From contig BFEA01000252.1 in NCBI GenBank assembly GCA_003427395.1, positions 291,485 to 344,880 on the forward strand: a DNA stretch of 53,396 bases. Reading direction: 5' to 3'. This DNA comes from Chara braunii (taxonomy: Eukaryota > Streptophyta > Charophyceae > Charales > Characeae). Under the pieces are notes generated by a model. The model did not search any database, was not told where the DNA came from, and worked only from the letters and a program-made list of their open reading frames with translations. Within the stretch, counting starts at the first letter, position 1. Each line of letters begins with the position of its first letter. Positions 10,901 to 21,906 of the stretch are shown here, piece after piece. Both the position numbers and the translations under genes were made by a program.

Positions 10901-11360
10901 CATCACCATTCTCAACTCACATCGCGCCTCCTTTATGAAGAACATCGCCGCTCATCTCCTTCTTCCGTCTTGCAGTCCAGCTATGGCTGCTAGCGCCCCA
11001 CATCACTCAGCACCTACGAGCGCACCCCTACCTGCAGTAGCATATGCAAACACTTGAGCGCATTTGCAGCAGCGTGTCCGCATTGCCTATCTAGGCAAAA
11101 TTGCCCTGGACTGGCTGGCCTCCTCCCTATATGGGAGATGCTACCAACCTACCGATGCTGGACTGTTTGGGTCTGACCATGAAAGTTTTCAGTAGCTCCG
11201 GTCGAGCCCCAGTGTCTGCGCCCAGACTCATGTCCACAATTGGGGGTCCGGGCTTTTTACAGTTGGGCGCACATAGGATTACCTCGACTCTGAACGTTTG
11301 TTATGTTTGCATTTTGGCCCGTGCGGCGGATGTGGCGACAATGCTACATTGACGCAGCAG

Positions 11361-11427
11361 GCTCACTCAGACTTTGAAGACCAGTGTACATGACGTCTAC
11401 TCCACAACCGACTTTTTCATGCATCAG
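11361..11427 (+). other. Exon-like cassette B with consensus splice donor
   Basis: The segment begins after a CAG acceptor-like end (GACGCAGCAG) and ends CATCAG followed by GTACGT. One frame is open throughout and reads S-V-H-D-V-Y ... F-F-M-H-Q up to the donor. It aligns with cassettes A, C and D. There is no identified gene around it. Confidence 0.4.
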
Positions 11428-11522
11428 GTACGTATCTTATCTCCTCTCACCAGACCCTGACCACCCACACGTTATAGATGGGATTAAAACACAATGATAA
11501 TGATAATGATAATTATAATAAT

Positions 11523-11738
11523 AATAACAAAATAGTTGTAAATGGTTTTCACCTTAGCACTAGCAGATGCAGATCCAGGGCTCAATCCCTAGACCTTATG
11601 CACCTGTGTACGGTATCAAACCGACCCTGTAATAACAAAATAATTGTAAACGGTTTTCACCTTAGCAGTAGCAGATGCAGATCGAGGGCTCAATCCCTCG
11701 ACCTTATGCACCTGTGTACGGTATCAAACCGACCCTGT
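11523..11738. repeat. 108-bp direct tandem duplication
   Basis: Two copies start at 11523 and 11631 and share GGTTTTCACCTTAGCA, AGCAGATGCAGATC, CCTTATGCACCTGTGTACGG and TATCAAACCGACCCTGT. Copy 2 holds a perfect hairpin (TCGAGGG/CCCTCGA); copy 1 has mismatches in it. Confidence 0.95.
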
Positions 11739-12299
11739 GTGTGTTTGAACCCGTGACCTGTATTTTAGTTGTTGACTGTTGTCTGTCGTAGGTCTATGTT
11801 GTTGTCGGGGTTCAATTTGCAGGTCTGTCGAGTAGGGGTCATAGTTGTGTAGGAGTCGTAGTTGCTTCAGTCTTGAAAGTTCAAGGTCGCAACTGTTGCA
11901 GATCCAAAAGGTCGAGTCGGAAGGTCCGGAAATTGTCTTTCGAATGTTGCTCATGTTAGACCAAAGGCCAGTGGGCAAGTGGGCAGTCCAACTATGTCAA
12001 ATCAGCAGTACCCAGTCCCAATCGCACTTTGTTCAGTCAGAAGGTGCCGTGCGGGATTGTGTGCACCAAGGGCCCAATGGAGAGGAGCAGACCAGCGACC
12101 AACAGAAGTATAAATCGAGAGGCAGCGTCCCACCATTCATTCACTCTGCCTGTGAGAGGTGCAGAAGCGCTACCTGCGCCTCTTTTGATACGGAGGTTTG
12201 CAGGTGCCTGTAGGAGAAGTGGGCTGAGAGGAAAGAAGACGCAGCCATAGCCGCTGGTCGCTATTTTCCTCTTTCCCTCAACGTCCACCTCCTCTCTCC

Positions 12300-12470
12300 T
12301 TGTGTCTATCTGTTTGTCTCTGTATGTTCGTCCGTGTCTGTCTGTCTGTCTTTCTGTCTGTTTGTCTGTCTGTTTGTCTGTATGTTTGTCTATCTCTGTG
12401 TGTGTCTGTATGTCTGTATGTTTGTATGCGTCTGTTGGTCTGTTTTTGCCTGTTTCTCTGTCTTTATGTA
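12300..12470. repeat. TGTC/TGTT/TGTA tetranucleotide repeat
   Basis: Imperfect tetranucleotide array on the plus strand. It yields long Cys/Leu/Ser/Val frames (and Arg/Asp/Lys/Thr on the minus strand) that are not genes. Confidence 0.9.
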
Positions 12471-13095
12471 GGTACCCAGACAACGTCAGGACCAAGCATA
12501 AGTCTGGAACTGTACACAGTGTAAACCCTTTGATGTGAGTCAATCTGTATGACTGTGGGTAGGAAACCTGAGGCTAGACTGCCTCGTCAAACACCACATA
12601 AGGCTTGGTCGCGAGGAGGTCAACATTCAGTCTTGCTGTGTTGCCTTGACGCCGGCTCGATGCTGGCTGTGCGCTGGTGCAGTGGATTATGCGGGACTGT
12701 GGCAGCATGTTGGCGCTGTCTCTACTGAGCACCAGCCTCTGCTGACGTGGTGCATGCCACCTGTCTACATTGCTGATGTGGCACATGCCACCTGTCTACA
12801 GTGCTGACGTGGTTTTTCTGTGTGATCATACCTTGTCAGACTCATTACCGGGTGCTGTTTGATGACGTGGTGGCGAGGGGAAGCCCGGAGAAGAAGGGGG
12901 TAAAGCTGGTATACTCTCCAAATGGTCGTTGATTATCTCTTCCACCCTCTCACTGTCTATTCCCCCTCCACTCTCTTCGTCTATTGGTAACGAGACAATG
13001 TATCATATATCACTTTACGATTACCAGAGATACCGTGCAGATCTAAGCCTATTCGCACTACGACATCAGACAAGTATCTTCCAGGCAGTTCATTA

Positions 13096-13111
13096 CAATA
13101 ATAATAATAAC

Positions 13112-13194
<83 letters not shown>

Positions 13195-13214
13195 CAACAA
13201 TAATAATAATAATA
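13096..13214. repeat. (AAT)n microsatellite C
   Basis: A nearly pure AAT array ending in ACAACAACAATAAT, followed by AAGGAATACGAGTG. The post-repeat sequence is homologous to 10566 onward and 13892 onward. Confidence 0.95.
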
Positions 13215-13473
13215 TGTAAGGAATACGAGTGTGAATGATATACAGAAAACCAAGTTGCAAAATCACATAGATGTCCAAGTAGTCGTGTCCAAGGAGAGAG
13301 TACAAATGCACCGAGAAACCATCCATATAGAGCAATACAATGAAGTAATGAGCCAATGTTCAAGCCCGTAGGCCACACCAACACAATATCCAAAGTCGCT
13401 CCTCTCTGTCTGACGCTCATCGCCCAGCCTACTCTACTCGACTATCCTACCTACAGTTGTGTTCACGCAACAG

Positions 13474-13544
13474 GCTCACTTCGTCTCTCGAAGTCCAATG
13501 CACATGACTGTCATTACCATAGCCGACCTTTGTTCATGTACCAG
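13474..13544 (+). other. Exon-like cassette C with consensus splice donor
   Basis: It is bounded by GCAACAG on the left and TACCAG followed by GTACGT on the right (GT at 13545-13546). The open frame reads S-N-A-H-D and ends F-M-Y-Q at the donor, matching cassette B. Intron-like DNA with AAT microsatellites lies on both sides. Confidence 0.4.
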
Positions 13545-13670
13545 GTACGTATCTTGTCGCCCTCAATCAACCTTGATAACTCCACTCTCGCCTCCTTCCC
13601 TGAAGACCACCAGATCGTTCGTCTATCCCCTAACGCTTCAACCACTACATATTATAACTAGGATTAAAAC

Positions 13671-13717
<47 letters not shown>

Positions 13718-13765
13718 TAAAATAATTAAAATAATTAAAATAATAATAATAATAATAATAATAGC

Positions 13766-13813
<48 letters not shown>

Positions 13814-13890
13814 TAAAATAATTAAAATAATTGTCATAATAATAATAATAATAATAATAGCAATAATAATAATAATAATAATAATAATAA
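13671..13890. repeat. (AAT)n microsatellite D
   Basis: AAT array interrupted by AATTAAAATAATT blocks. It is preceded by CTAGGATTAAAACA, as at 11475-11495. Confidence 0.95.
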
Positions 13891-14134
13891 GGATGCAAGG
13901 AAAATGAGCGACAGTGAACTTCAGAAACCAAACAAGATCATACACATGAGACCAAATAGTCGTGACCTCAAACCAAAGGCAGAATTACATCGCGAGTCCT
14001 ACCTAATAAGAGCACAACAAAAGCTCATAACTGACAATGTTCGAATAGTCTCATCATCATCAACAAAGAACCAATGTCGGCACCCCATCTTGAGCTCGAC
14101 ACCCAGACTACAAATGACAGATCCTATCTAGCGT

Positions 14135-14215
14135 ATCCACAATGCCACTGATGACGTCAACAACTCCCTGAAGTACGAGCAGATCTCGGCCAATGCCATT
14201 CACCACAAGCACCAG
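14135..14215 (+). other. Exon-like cassette D with splice donor
   Basis: The right end is CACCAG followed by GTATGT (GT at 14216-14217). One frame reads N-A-T-D-D-V-N-N-S-L-K-Y-E-Q-I, then N-A-I-H-H-K-H-Q up to the donor, and stays open for at least 27 codons. This is the longest and least damaged of the four cassettes, so if one is a real exon it is this one. The protein is not recognisable. Confidence 0.4.
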
Positions 14216-14326
14216 GTATGTCTCTCGTATCACTGACTACCTCGATCCCCAACTAAGAACAACCATACGCCCCATCCAGCACACCGCAACGCAGCTCGGC
14301 TATGGTTGCCTGCTCCTTCCAACTCT

Positions 14327-14365
14327 TCTTCTTCTTCTTCTTCTTCTTCTTCTTCTTCTTCTTCT
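14327..14365. repeat. (CTT)n microsatellite
   Basis: Pure CTT triplets. A second CTT array lies at 15658-15706 and a third, CGT-type one at about 15250-15325. Confidence 0.95.
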
Positions 14366-14633
14366 TGCGTGCCTCCTTCTTCTCTCCCGATATGCCGTGC
14401 GCTAACCTCATTTCCTGCTATACCACTCAACACATCACTCAAGCGCATTCCCTCTCCGCTATTGCGTGCGCCTTTTTCCCTCGTCACGCTTTTCCTTGTG
14501 CTCTTCGTCTCTCTCAATGCGCCGCCGTCACACAATCCCTCTTGGTACGAGCCCGTGGCACTTAACTCCCTTGCACATCTTCCTCTCTCTGTCTCTCTCA
14601 CACTCTCGATGTGCGTTCGCCCGATCTCTCTCT

Positions 14634-14643
14634 TTCACACACA

Positions 14644-14729
<86 letters not shown>
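14634..14729. repeat. (CA)n microsatellite ending in assembly gap
   Basis: CA dinucleotides run directly into the N gap, and CA-rich sequence resumes after it, so the true array is longer than shown. Confidence 0.97.
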
Positions 14730-14784
14730 NNNNNNNNNNNNNNNNNNNNNNNNNNNNNNNNNNNNNNNNNNNNNNNNNNNNNNN
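14730..14784. other. Assembly gap (55 N)
   Basis: Undetermined bases inside the CA microsatellite. Frames crossing it are meaningless. A single N also occurs at 21907 inside a poly-A run. Confidence 1.
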
Positions 14785-14799
14785 CACATACACAAGCAC

Positions 14800-16320
14800 A
14801 TACTCACATACACACACGCGTACACACTCACACGTGAATACTCACGCATGCACATATGCCCGCATATATGCATGTAGTAGCGCCAATGTATATCTCCTTG
14901 TTTAAGCGATAGATTCACACAATTTCACTCGTCCAATCGATGAAAGTAGTCGATGCCAACTGCGATCGACACGCACACACTCACATACACACACACACAC
15001 ACAAACACAAACACATAAAAGTAGTAATGTATACTTCCATATTTTAGCCGTAAATTCATCCGATTTTACTCATCCTTTCGCTGTGAAGTCCACAGTGAGG
15101 TCGACACTCACACTCACACCTACACTCTCACACACACATGCACACGTACGTGTAGTAATTTATATTTCCATATCTAGCGGTAGGTTCATTTGTTTTGGTT
15201 CAGGGAGTAGGTCGCATGATAGGAGACTTACCTTCCTTCTCCCCTCCAGCATCTTCGTCGTCGTCATAGTCGTCGTCGTCGTAGTAGTCGTCATCGTAAT
15301 CATCATCGTCGTCGTCGTAGGCGTAGTCGTCGTCGGTCGACGTCTCGGACCATTCAACCGGTAGAAGCGTCGGACTGTGTGTATAAAGGGCGGGGACGTA
15401 ATCAACGCAAGTTGATTACTCATCCTTACCAGGCGTTCCCTGTTCAAGATCGATAGCTACAACAATCTATCCCGGTCGTGATGAACCTTAGGAAGGTTAC
15501 CTGCGTAGCGCACATGCGCCCAGGTAAGAATTTCCCTCTCCCTTCCCTCTTTTCATCTTCTTCTTCTTCCTCTCCTTCTTTTTCTTCTTCGTCTTTTTTT
15601 TTTTTTTTTTTTTTTTTTTTCCCTTCCTTTGCTTCTCCCACTTCATCTCATACCGCCTTCTTCTTCTTCTTCTTCTTCTTCTTCTTCTTCTTCTTCTTCT
15701 TCTTTTGCTTTTTCTGCTTCCTCCTCCTCCTTCTCCTCCCTCTTATTCTTTTTCGTCCTCTTATTTTTCTACTACTTCTCCTTCTCCTTCTCCTCTCCTC
15801 ATCGTATGCCCGTTTTTTCGATCCTCCACGCATGCACTCCCACACGCCATACTCCCACTCGCGGCGCTCCCCTTTTCTCCTTGGCAACCATCTCTTTCTT
15901 TCCTACCACGCGGTCTCCCTGCTTTCTCCACGTTCTCCCTCGACTTCGTGGTCACATCGATTAACTGCGCCCATCTCCTCTAACCCCCGTTGGGCACGCG
16001 CGTGTTCCCCATCATGTGGGCAGACGACGCGTCCAGCCTCACATCGTCAGCGCCGTTCGCAAAGCCAGGTACGTTGCTCTTTCTCCTTCCCTCTCTTCTC
16101 CTACTACTATTTCTTTTTTTTCTTCCCCACGCGTTTTCCTTCTTAGCTCGTTGACGCTCGTCTTCCTTCCTCACGGCTCCTCCTCTCCTCGCTCTTCCCA
16201 GTTCCCCACGGAGTGGGTCAATGTCGATTCCCGTTCGACTTCGAGGTCGAGGTATGAGCTGACGGGTAGCGGCGCTATACAGGGTCTTTTTTTTTTTTTT
16301 TTTTTTTATGTTTCTGTCGT
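14800..16320. other. Low-complexity, microsatellite-rich stretch
   Basis: It contains CA-rich (14985-15030, 15100-15150), CGT (15250-15325), poly-T (about 15594-15620), CTT (15658-15706), TC-rich and poly-T (16286-16308) segments. Splice-donor-like CCAGGTAAGAA (about 15520) and CCAGGTACGTT (about 16066) each precede pyrimidine-rich DNA, but no supporting coding frame is visible. Confidence 0.6.
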
Positions 16321-16507
16321 AAATTATGTGACAGATTCACCAAATCAAAGTTATATCAAATAATTACGGATTAAAAAAAAAAAAAGAAAAAAAAAAGAAT
16401 AAGAATAAAGAATGAAATCTAAGTGTTAAAGAAAATTCAAAATAAAATAAAATAAACGAATCTAACTGTTAACTACCCCGTTATGACACTTGTCTACAAC
16501 AGGGTCT

Positions 16508-16570
16508 GTTACAACTGGCCAACGATACTAGTCCTAAGAGAGAGGTCGCGGGTTCAAGCTCTGGCGACCG
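16508..16570 (+). mobile_element. tRNA-derived SINE-like head
   Basis: The sequence GAGGTCGCGGGTTCAAGCTC at 16542-16561 has the form of a T arm with a pol III B box (GGGTTCAAGC), preceded by TGGCCAACG and CCTAAGAGAGAG as in many plant tRNA-derived SINEs. It is too degenerate for a tRNA. A second, oppositely oriented head lies about 60 bases downstream. Confidence 0.45.
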
Positions 16571-16614
16571 CAAACGGGGCAAAATACAGTTGAGCTCCCT
16601 ATCGAAAGGTAGCT

Positions 16615-16686
16615 AGCTCAGGGGTCGGTAGGATCCCTGCATCCCCTGTGTAGCAAACAACACCTAAACCTACTGAGCTATCTCCC
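16615..16686 (-). mobile_element. tRNA-derived SINE-like head, minus strand
   Basis: The minus strand starts GGGAGATAGCTCAGTAGG, an excellent tRNA 5' end with a pol III A box (TAGCTCAGTAGG). The following bases do not keep a full cloverleaf and the B-box region is poor, so this is a SINE head or decayed tRNA relic, not a tRNA gene. Confidence 0.5.
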
Positions 16687-17180
16687 ACTTCGAGTAGAAG
16701 GGGAATAACTCTGATATGTATAGGGTAGTGACTCCGCCCGACTAGTGGCCTAAGCTGCCTCCAAGTCTTGTGTGTGTATGCACGCTTGCTGGTTCGCGTG
16801 TCAATCTAAATGCTTGTTGGTTCGAGTGTGTGTGTGTTCCTGCAAGGGCACTTGATTACTCGGAAGGCCTGAAGGGCCGATACTTAGCTATGGCCGCGAT
16901 ATTTGAGGGTCGCGGCGGGGAAAACACTCAAGTGGTAGGTAAGTCGGTACCTCACCAAGTAGAGGTAGATGTGCAGAGTACCTGACTCGGAGGCTGAGTA
17001 GAGGAAGACAAAAAACTGGCATTTTTAGATACCCAGTACCGGTAGGTAGACAGGTACCAAGCCAAGTTTCAGTATGTGTCGTAGATTTACTTGACACAAT
17101 ATTAACCCAATCAACCCCTCGACCTTTTCGGTCGGAGGTATTACTACTAATCTTAACCATCACAGCGCGCGTCTTAACAA

Positions 17181-17374
17181 CACGCGTGCATACTCTCGAA
17201 ATTTTGTCACCGATTCGCCCCGGCCTCATTGGCCGAGGAATTCGTTTCGAGTGTCACGCCAAAGCGCGCACACCGTTTCCATTCAGACTTGGTTCCGTCA
17301 TGGTAGCTAATGTCGTTACTGTGTTGAATGCAAAAGCATGGCCAAATACCCTTGTAAGGGTATTTGGTCCAACA
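17181..17374 (-). repeat. Palindromic LTR-type head, minus orientation
   Basis: Read on the minus strand it begins TGTTGGACC, then the palindrome ATACCCTTACAAGGGTAT, and ends near GCACGCGTG. The same layout occurs at 23068, 42177 and 51759. In this copy the palindrome arms are extended (CCAAATACCCTT/AAGGGTATTTGG), giving the longest perfect stem of the group. Confidence 0.6.
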
Positions 17375-17496
17375 CCGGGTAATGACTCCGGTATCCCAGA
17401 CCTTCAAAATTGTCTTTCAGTTGTTTCTGGTGGACTCGAGATGATGTTATATTCGTAGATCTGCAGTCAGAACGACTTTGGTTGGTGTTGGAAGTA

Positions 17497-17800
17497 GATG
17501 GGGAGATATCAAGCGTCCTACCAGTGAAGGGGCTAGCTGGTAGGATGGAAATAGGGTATAGCAACAACAAAGATTGTGACTCTACTGCTGTAAGTCTTCC
17601 CGGAGTGAGGTGAAGAGTATGGATGGGGGTTTTTGAGACGTTTCCTGAAACTTTGCCTAGGTGAGTGGGAGAAGAAGGATGAATATCAAGGGTCCTACTA
17701 GTGTGGGGGCCAGCTGGTAGGATGGTAATAGGGTACAACAACAGCAAAGATGGTGGCTCGGCTGCAGTAAGACTTGCCGGAGTGAGGTAATGAGGATGGA
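17497..17800. repeat. Medium-copy repeat, units 4 and 5 in tandem
   Basis: Two units (about 17497-17620 and 17672-17800) of the family at 7253 and 7990-8300. Shared blocks include GGTAGGATGG, AATAGGGTA, GCAGTAAGACTTGCCGGAGT and GAGGTGAAGAG/GAGGTAATGAG. Confidence 0.7.
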
Positions 17801-18030
17801 GTGGGGTCTGAGTCTTTTCCTGAATTTTTGCCTATCTTCAGTAGTTTGTTTGTATCTCTTAATCTAGTTCTTAGCCAAAGCCGGGTAGTGGCCCCGGTAC
17901 TGCAAACTCTCAATTTTTTCAAATTCCTATGTAATTTTCTATATGGGACGCTGGGCCCGATTCCCAGCACGTGTTGCTCCCCACGAATAGATTGGAGCTT
18001 TGTTCCCATTAAAAAAAAAAAAAAAAAACA

Positions 18031-18315
18031 GGGAGGGGTTGCCTGTTCGTTGTTGAAGCCAGAGTCAGCGACGTTTGTCACTCGCTGTGCCCACTTCAAA
18101 GGTTCTCAACGGTGGAACAGGGAGCGGGGTTTGTTTTGCCGGTCACGCCTCCACTCATTAGTTGATTCTAGGATCTTTTCCCGCATGCAAAATCATAAGA
18201 GAGGGAAAAAAAATCCATCTAACCATCAGGTTTGAAGTCTAACTTAGGTTCGCAAAGAGACAGGGTCTATAAGTTTTCAGATATGCTCAATCGAAATTGA
18301 GATTTACTTTTAGAC
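18031..18315. repeat. Direct repeat, left copy
   Basis: It matches 18584-18850 from GGGAGGGGTTGCCT through CACTTCA.AGGTTCTC, GGTGGAAC.GGGAGCGGG, AGGTTTGAAGTCTA and GACAGGGTCT.TAAGTTTTCAGAT. The two copies flank the 18318-18575 repeat, like a small element with long terminal direct repeats. No primer site or terminal TG..CA pair could be confirmed. Confidence 0.8.
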
Positions 18316-18317
18316 AG

Positions 18318-18575
18318 ACTGTTATCCCTCATTTGGTTTTCAAAAGAAAGAAGGCAAGATCTTTTGAGAATCGGGGTTCCTCCCGTGAAACCGTCAGAAT
18401 TGATAATTGAACTGGAAGCCAAGTTAATAAAGGATGAGAAACTAAAATCAATATTTTTTACAACGACCATGTCCAGATCTTAGTTATCTAGTAAATCGAT
18501 TCGTAGTACCTCTCCTCATGAAGCTACCTCTCACTCAAGCTCTCATATCCAATCTATTGGAGGACACATTGTGAG
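18318..18575 (+). repeat. Dispersed repeat, copy 2 (with 6983-7230)
   Basis: Homologous to 6983-7230, with the same decayed reading frame (core IWFSKER, KPSELIIELEAK). It sits between the two direct repeats 18031-18315 and 18584-18850, whereas the 7-kb copy lacks them. Confidence 0.75.
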
Positions 18576-18583
18576 GAAACCTG

Positions 18584-18850
18584 GGGAGGGGTTGCCTATT
18601 CTTCACTGAAGCTAGATGCAGCGACATCTGTCACCCTCAGTGCCCACTTCAGAGGTTCTCGGCGGTGGAACGGGGAGCGGGCTTTGCTTTGTCGGTCACA
18701 TCCCCACTCATGAAATCATTCTGTTTTTTTTTTCCCGCATCTAACCATTAGGTTTGAAGTCTAGCTTACGTTCGCACAACTTGAAAGACAGGGTCTGTAA
18801 GTTTTCAGATTTGATCGATCAGAATTGAGATTTAATTTTGGACAATAAAA
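18584..18850. repeat. Direct repeat, right copy
   Basis: Partner of 18031-18315, offset by about 550 bases, with substitutions and small indels. Confidence 0.8.
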
Positions 18851-20395
18851 GTTGGTTGATTAGTCCCCTAAGCGAAGATGAGGACGCCAATGAACAATCA
18901 AGAAAGCAATGTCAATCCCTCGCACCTAGTGTTGATGTTTCAAAAGAGAATGACAGAAAGAAGGTCTAATAAATAAGCAGACACCTATTCCTCGCAAACA
19001 CGCCCTTGGTCTCCATCCAGACATCTGTAGGTTAGCCCTGCCCTTTTCCTTTGTTCCTTCCCCCAGTTACCCAGGAAAAGATGATTATTATAATAATAAA
19101 GTTATATATTATTATTTTTAAAAATCGGCTCTCTGCAAGTGTCACTGTCGCACAGAGTATGCTGCTTGCGAGGGAAACAAGGTCCTTATGGCCTTAACTT
19201 TTTTTGACCTGTCCTCATTCCCTTATTCTCGACCACACCTTATTTTGTCTTGAAAGGCCAATTATGTTTCGTAAGTTGATGACAAATCTCGATTCAACTC
19301 AACACCACTCAAAGACGTCTCTTTTTGGACGTTACTAGGTTGGGGCATTTTGAAGTGATTGGTCTGGATCAGTTAGTATTCGTGTAAATGAAGCTCTCTT
19401 GCCTGTGTGTTTTCTATGAGAGCGTGTTGATACTGGTGTAGCATTCGCTTGGTCTCTCACTCGATTCCGAGTCTGATCAACTTGCATTGCCAGACACATA
19501 CAACCCCATTAGCGAATCGATCCGACGTTGTTCAGTGATTCACAGTGCTCACTCTGGATTTTGTCCATCTTCACTAATTTGAGCATACCCAACATCGTTA
19601 TGGTCCGCAAACCTCATGCATCTGTACTCAGTATTAGAAGAGTCCAGTGTCCATTAGATATCAAACGATGAACCTCAGAGTGGAGTCATTTTCCCTAGCA
19701 AGTAGGCGCAACTCAGCAGGCTATTGCTTGGACAGCAGGCCAGGACTCATGAAATGTATCTTGGGCATTTCTCAATCTGATGTGCTCCCTCTTTCCGCCT
19801 TCTAATTATCGCGGCTGGTCGGCAACGCTTGAGAATGTCGGACGTCGAAGATTTCCTGGGTGCGCCCCTTCACTCAATTGAGCAAGTTTTTCTTTGTGGG
19901 ATATACCTTCACCCGGATCGTCAAGTACTTAAAGCACAAATTTGGGTTCACCTCTTTTCATTCTCTCTCTCGATCGCACACTCTCTCCAATTCGCTCCGA
20001 CTCTCACTCAGTTCCTTCTTTTTCCTCTTCCTCTTCCTCTCTCTCCTTCTCACACTTAAGCATTCCTCCATTCACGGTTTCTCTCACTCACTTACCCGCG
20101 CCATGATCATTCACGGTTGCTTGAGTATCGACATACCTAAACTTCGCGACCATTAACTCTACTCCTCTCCTACACTCCCTGATTTATTGGCATTCACATC
20201 CCCCTTTTCCCACTACCGCAGGAAAAGGCACAACAACAAGTATGGGAACTCAAACAGACACGCCAACCCTGCTCTCTAGAGCGATTATTATCTAGTCGTA
20301 GTTGTGTGCTGCAGTTTTCTGTTTCGCTCACTTGATCCCTTTCTTTCCCTTTCTACTTCACTTGTTGTTACAAGTTGTCCTCATACAATGTGTAA
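18851..20395. other. Intergenic stretch without recognisable gene
   Basis: No long frame, repeat pair or RNA gene found. Pyrimidine-rich DNA at 19960-20110 and a small AT-rich palindromic patch near 19085-19120 are the only notable textures. Confidence 0.45.
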
Positions 20396-20454
20396 TAATA
20401 ATAATAATAATAGTAGTAGTAGTAGTAATAATAATAATAATAGTAGTAGTAGTA

Positions 20455-20519
<65 letters not shown>

Positions 20520-20520
20520 C
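20396..20520. repeat. (TAA/TAG)n microsatellite
   Basis: Alternating blocks of AAT and AGT triplets, then pure AAT with a single AAA interruption. Confidence 0.95.
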
Positions 20521-20971
20521 AGAAATAAAAATTACAAATAATAATATTCCTAACCCTTAAGCGCGAGCGGCCCGCGGGGGGAGGCCGGTGTTCCGCTGAG
20601 CGCCGGAATCGGATTGAAGTTTTGAGGCGGGCCGGCGGATGAAGGCCATTGAGGGCGGGTGGGCGTGCAGACCGATGCGCGTACCGAATTGTTCACAGCG
20701 CGCCAGAAAACACGAGAGCGCGCCCACAGGACCCAGCGGAGGTGGGCGTCGATCCGAGCGAATATCTCGAAGCGCCTGCCGTTGATACGTGGCCGGCGAG
20801 TTTTTTTTTTTTTTTTTTTTTTCGTTTTTGCAAGGTTTTTTTTTTTTTTTTTTTTTTAATTCGTTTTTTTTCTTTCATTTTCCGGACGCTTTCTTTTCTT
20901 TTTTGCAAATTTTCGTCGAATTTCTTCCCTTTTCTTTTTCTTTATTCATTTTCGTTGTTTTGCCGCTATCG

Positions 20972-21369
20972 TTTCGTTTTCGCAAGTTTCATTTTATTCA
21001 TCGTTTTGGCGATAAGTTTCTCCGGCGTCGGCACTGACAAAAGGAAGCGAGGCGGAGGGTGTGTCGCAGGCAGTGACCCACCTTCACCCTCAGACCCCCA
21101 CCCCCGCCCCCCACACAGCGGGTGCGTTCCACCCACCCCGCACACCTACACCCCCACGAACCCCGACCCTTTCGTTTTCGCAAGTTTTATTTTATTCATC
21201 GTTTTGGCGGCAAGTTTCTCCGGCGTCGGCGCTGACAAAAGGAAGTGGGGCGGCGGGTGCGTTGCAGGCAGTGACCCACCTCCACCCTCAGACCCCCACC
21301 TCCGCCCACCACACAGCGGGTGCGTTCCACTCACCCCGCACACTTGCACCCCCATGCACCCCGACCCCC
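20972..21369. repeat. 198-bp tandem duplication
   Basis: Copy 1 is 20972-21169 and copy 2 starts at 21170. They share TTTCGTTTTCGCAAGTTT, TTTCTCCGGCGTCGGC, CTGACAAAAGGAAG, GCAGGCAGTGACCCACCT and ACACAGCGGGTGCGTTCCAC. Because 198 is a multiple of three, a 306-codon frame (20649-21569) stays open across it, but that frame starts at TTG, runs through poly-T tracts and has no recognisable domain. Confidence 0.95.
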
Positions 21370-21435
21370 ACCCCACACACACACGCACGCACGCATGCAC
21401 ACACACACACATTAATATTTTAAAGTTTGCTATCA

Positions 21436-21505
21436 ATGGTTGTTGTTGGGGTTTGAACCCACACACAGATTTGAAATACGCAACTGCCCTAACCACACAG
21501 GTGGA
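21436..21505 (-). mobile_element. tRNA-derived SINE-like head, minus strand
   Basis: On the minus strand TGTGTGGTTAGGGCAGTTG resembles an A box and GGGTTCAAACCCC is a perfect pol III B box with T-arm pairing. The anticodon arm does not fold well, so this is a SINE head or tRNA pseudogene. Confidence 0.5.
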
Positions 21506-21654
21506 TTGGGTCCCTGTGTGGTTTTGGGGACTGTTTCTTTATGAAGTGTATCCGACGTCAAGCAGCTGACAGGTCAAAATGTGTCTGTGTGTCCAAACCC
21601 TAACATTGCACAGTGTGGCAGGCGGGTCCAGTCCCGCAATTTTCAAGCACCAAA

Positions 21655-21870
21655 TCTGGCGATTTTTCGCGCTCCGACGAATTGAGGAAAAACTCTGAAA
21701 ATTTGAGATCCCGTAGATTAGGTTGTGATCTTTCTAGGAAAAATATCAAAAAACAAATTAGACCGTGAACAGGGTTACTGGCGTTCGGGACGGGCCGAAC
21801 GCCCGAACCCGAACGTCCGAACGTACGGGACCCTTTCGGGAGGCATTCGGTCATTCAGGCCGAACGCGGA

Positions 21871-21906
<36 letters not shown>

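Noticed and set aside
11631-11738. tRNA-like hairpin with GGGCTCAATCCC
   Set aside because: The A-box-like and B-box-like segments are too close for a tRNA and no cloverleaf forms; it is better read as a plain 108-bp duplication.
12037-12543. 168-codon minus-strand frame
   Set aside because: Its length comes from a tetranucleotide microsatellite encoding an Asp/Lys/Thr/Arg polymer.
14306-14905. 199-codon frame across the CA repeat
   Set aside because: It crosses the N gap and is largely poly-Ser and Thr-His microsatellite translation.
15478-16146. 222-codon frame rich in Phe, Ser and Pro
   Set aside because: Made of poly-T, CTT and TC-rich low-complexity DNA with no domain.
20649-21569. 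306-codon open frame
   Set aside because: It starts at TTG, passes through long poly-T tracts, and stays open mainly because a 198-bp duplication is a multiple of three. No domain is recognisable.
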